Below are positions 62,633-64,000 of a stretch of 64,000 nucleotides of DNA, one piece after another (the stretch's first letter is position 1; the number at the start of each line of letters is the position of its first letter). The notes beneath the pieces are model-generated. The model was not told where the DNA came from and ran no database searches. It saw only the letters and a program-made list of their open reading frames with translations. Made by a program: the position numbers and the translations under genes. Source of the DNA: Pectobacterium wasabiae CFBP 3304 (GTDB lineage Bacteria > Pseudomonadota > Gammaproteobacteria > Enterobacterales > Enterobacteriaceae). Where the stretch lies: NCBI RefSeq assembly GCF_001742185.1, contig NZ_CP015750.1, positions 3,968,001 to 4,032,000 of the forward strand, given 5' to 3'.

Positions 62633-64000
62633 TTAGCGGTGTGTTAACTCCGCGTCATCCTGTGCGTTGAAAACCGCTTTATCCGTCTGCTTCATCAACT
62701 GGCTGGTGACGGTTCCTGCCGTCATCGATCCGCTAACGTTGAGCGCAGTACGTCCCATATCGATAAGCGGTTCAATAGAGATCAGCAGAGCAACGAGCGT
62801 CACTGGCAATCCCATAGCGGGCAGGACGATGAGTGCGGCAAAGGTGGCCCCGCCGCCTACACCCGCGACACCCGCAGAGCTGATGGTGACAATGCCGACC
62901 AACGTTGCGATCCAGACCGGGTCCAGAGGATTAATTCCCACCGTTGGTGCGACCATCACGGCCAGCATTGCTGGATAAAGCCCCGCACAGCCGTTCTGAC
63001 CGATTGTCGTACCGAAAGACGCCGCGAAGCTGGCGATAGATTGCGGAACGCCAATGCGGCGCGTTTGCGCTTCGATGCTGAGCGGAATAGTTGCCGCACT
63101 GGAGCGACTGGTAAACGCGAATGTCAGTACCGGCCAGACTTTGCGATAAAAACGGGCTGGATTGATGCCAGTGAAAGACAAAATCAGCGCATGTACGCCG
63201 AACATTATTGCCAGCCCCAGATAGGATGCAACAACGAAGCTACCCAGCTTGAGGATGTCTTGCAGGTTAGAGCTAGCAACCATTTTGGTCATCAGCGCCA
63301 TGACGCCGTAAGGGGTTAGCTTCATCACCAGACGAACGAGTTTCATTACCCAGGATTGCAGCGTGTCAATAGCGGTTAACACACGTTCACCTTTCACGGC
63401 GTCATCTTTCAGCAGTTGTAACGCGGCAACGCCAAGGAAAGCCGCGAAGACGACGACGCTGATGATGGACGTTGGGTTAGCGCCGGTTAGTTCAGCAAAC
63501 GGGTTTTTAGGAATGAATGACAGGATAAGTTGAGGAACGTTAAGGTCAGCGACTTTGCCTGCGTAGTTGCTTTCAATTGCCGTTAATCGTGCGGTTTCTT
63601 GCGCACCCTGTACCAGTCCAGTTGCCGTCAGGCCAAACAGATTGGTGACAAACACGCCGACCAACGCAGAAATCAGCGTAGTGATCAACAACGTGGAAAG
63701 CGTCAAGACGCTGATTTTCCCTAATGATGAAGCATTATGCAGTTTGGCGACGGAATTGAGGATGGAGATAAATACCAGCGGCATTACGATCATTTGTAAC
63801 AACTGCACATAGCCATTACCGACGATGTTAAACCATGTGATGGACTGCTTAACGATCGGGTTGTCGCCGCCATAAATAAGATGTAGTGCCAGACCAAATA
63901 GCACCCCGACAACCAAACCCAGCAACACTTTCTTTGCCAGACTCCAGGATGGATTGCGGCTGGTGTAACCTAATCCGAGCAGCAATGCGACAAATAGCAG
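62633..64000 (-). CDS. tcyP: L-cystine transporter TcyP (YdjN), 5' end outside window
   Basis: The visible part has about 455 residues and continues past the window edge (reading [16 protein letters not shown]), so the first residues are missing; E. coli YdjN has 463. It belongs to the dicarboxylate/amino-acid:cation symporter family with eight helices and two hairpins. Key segments are [49 protein letters not shown] and [21 protein letters not shown]. It imports L-cystine (and S-containing analogues) and is usually under CysB control. Confidence 0.94.
   Translation of the reverse strand: MLFVALLLGLGYTSRNPSWSLAKKVLLGLVVGVLFGLALHLIYGGDNPIVKQSITWFNIVGNGYVQLLQMIVMPLVFISILNSVAKLHNASSLGKISVLTLSTLLITTLISALVGVFVTNLFGLTATGLVQGAQETARLTAIESNYAGKVADLNVPQLILSFIPKNPFAELTGANPTSIISVVVFAAFLGVAALQLLKDDAVKGERVLTAIDTLQSWVMKLVRLVMKLTPYGVMALMTKMVASSNLQDILKLGSFVVASYLGLAIMFGVHALILSFTGINPARFYRKVWPVLTFAFTSRSSAATIPLSIEAQTRRIGVPQSIASFAASFGTTIGQNGCAGLYPAMLAVMVAPTVGINPLDPVWIATLVGIVTISSAGVAGVGGGATFAALIVLPAMGLPVTLVALLISIEPLIDMGRTALNVSGSMTAGTVTSQLMKQTDKAVFNAQDDAELTHR

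Overview
The window looks like chromosomal DNA of a soft-rot enterobacterium, most likely Pectobacterium. Almost every gene has a recognisable Enterobacterales counterpart. The oligogalacturonate lyase gene (ogl, pectin catabolism), preceded by a KdgR box and followed by kdgR, points to a pectinolytic genus. I saw no tRNA, rRNA, CRISPR array or intact insertion sequence. The organism call is from memory of protein families, not from a database search.

Layout. 1-5 kb: a partial unknown gene, a cspA-type cold-shock gene with its structured leader, an excalibur-domain secreted protein, a truncated DUF1471 gene, a YbiC/HcxB dehydrogenase, a small frameshifted gene, a large Sel1-repeat protein and yebW. 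5-14.2 kb: rsmF, letB, letA (minus) and msrC, proQ, prc (plus), the E. coli yebW-prc order. 14.3-31.1 kb: an AraC regulator and a PEBP protein, then potDCBA, pepT, roxA, phoQP, purB, hflD, mnmA, nudJ, rluE and icd, a block that lies elsewhere in E. coli. 31.2-37.6 kb is accessory: a YccM-like polyferredoxin, a lone Mor-family activator, a CI/LexA-like repressor, a DUF1883-like protein and a GAF-PAS-GGDEF-EAL protein. 37.7-41.7 kb: a complete pyruvate-sensing module (YpdA/PyrS, YpdB/PyrR and a YhjX-type transporter) with the PyrR tandem binding motif between regulator and transporter. 41.9-44.2 kb: a frameshifted ugpB and a glycerophosphodiesterase behind a Pho box. 44.3-48.2 kb: htpX, ogl, kdgR, yebO. 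48.4-57.2 kb: an aromatic amino acid permease, then thrS-infC-rpmI-rplT-pheM-pheS-pheT-ihfA with the classical leaders (AUU start of infC, phe attenuator). 57.3-64 kb: a GNAT enzyme, ygbA with an NsrR box, an ABC exporter, yddG, nadE, osmE and a 5'-truncated tcyP.

Main observations. (1) Three genes (letB, ugpB and a small gene at 3058-3229) are each broken by one base in a G/C run; this could be real decay or consensus error. (2) Two NsrR-like boxes precede ygbA and the yccM-like gene, suggesting a nitric-oxide response. (3) The repressor at 33.7-34.4 kb, the mor gene and the region between them share ACAAC-N4-GTTGT operators, which suggests a small phage-derived switch next to icd, a classic prophage site. 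(4) Three AT-rich arrays with a 15-19 bp period sit just upstream of roxA, purB and ugpB and share sequence; I do not recognise this repeat. (5) A candidate small RNA (33378-33464) and a 16-bp-arm inverted repeat over a 29-codon ORF (32581-32677) lie in the same accessory region. I found no clearly new multi-gene system; the repressor/mor cluster and the leader repeats are the best leads.
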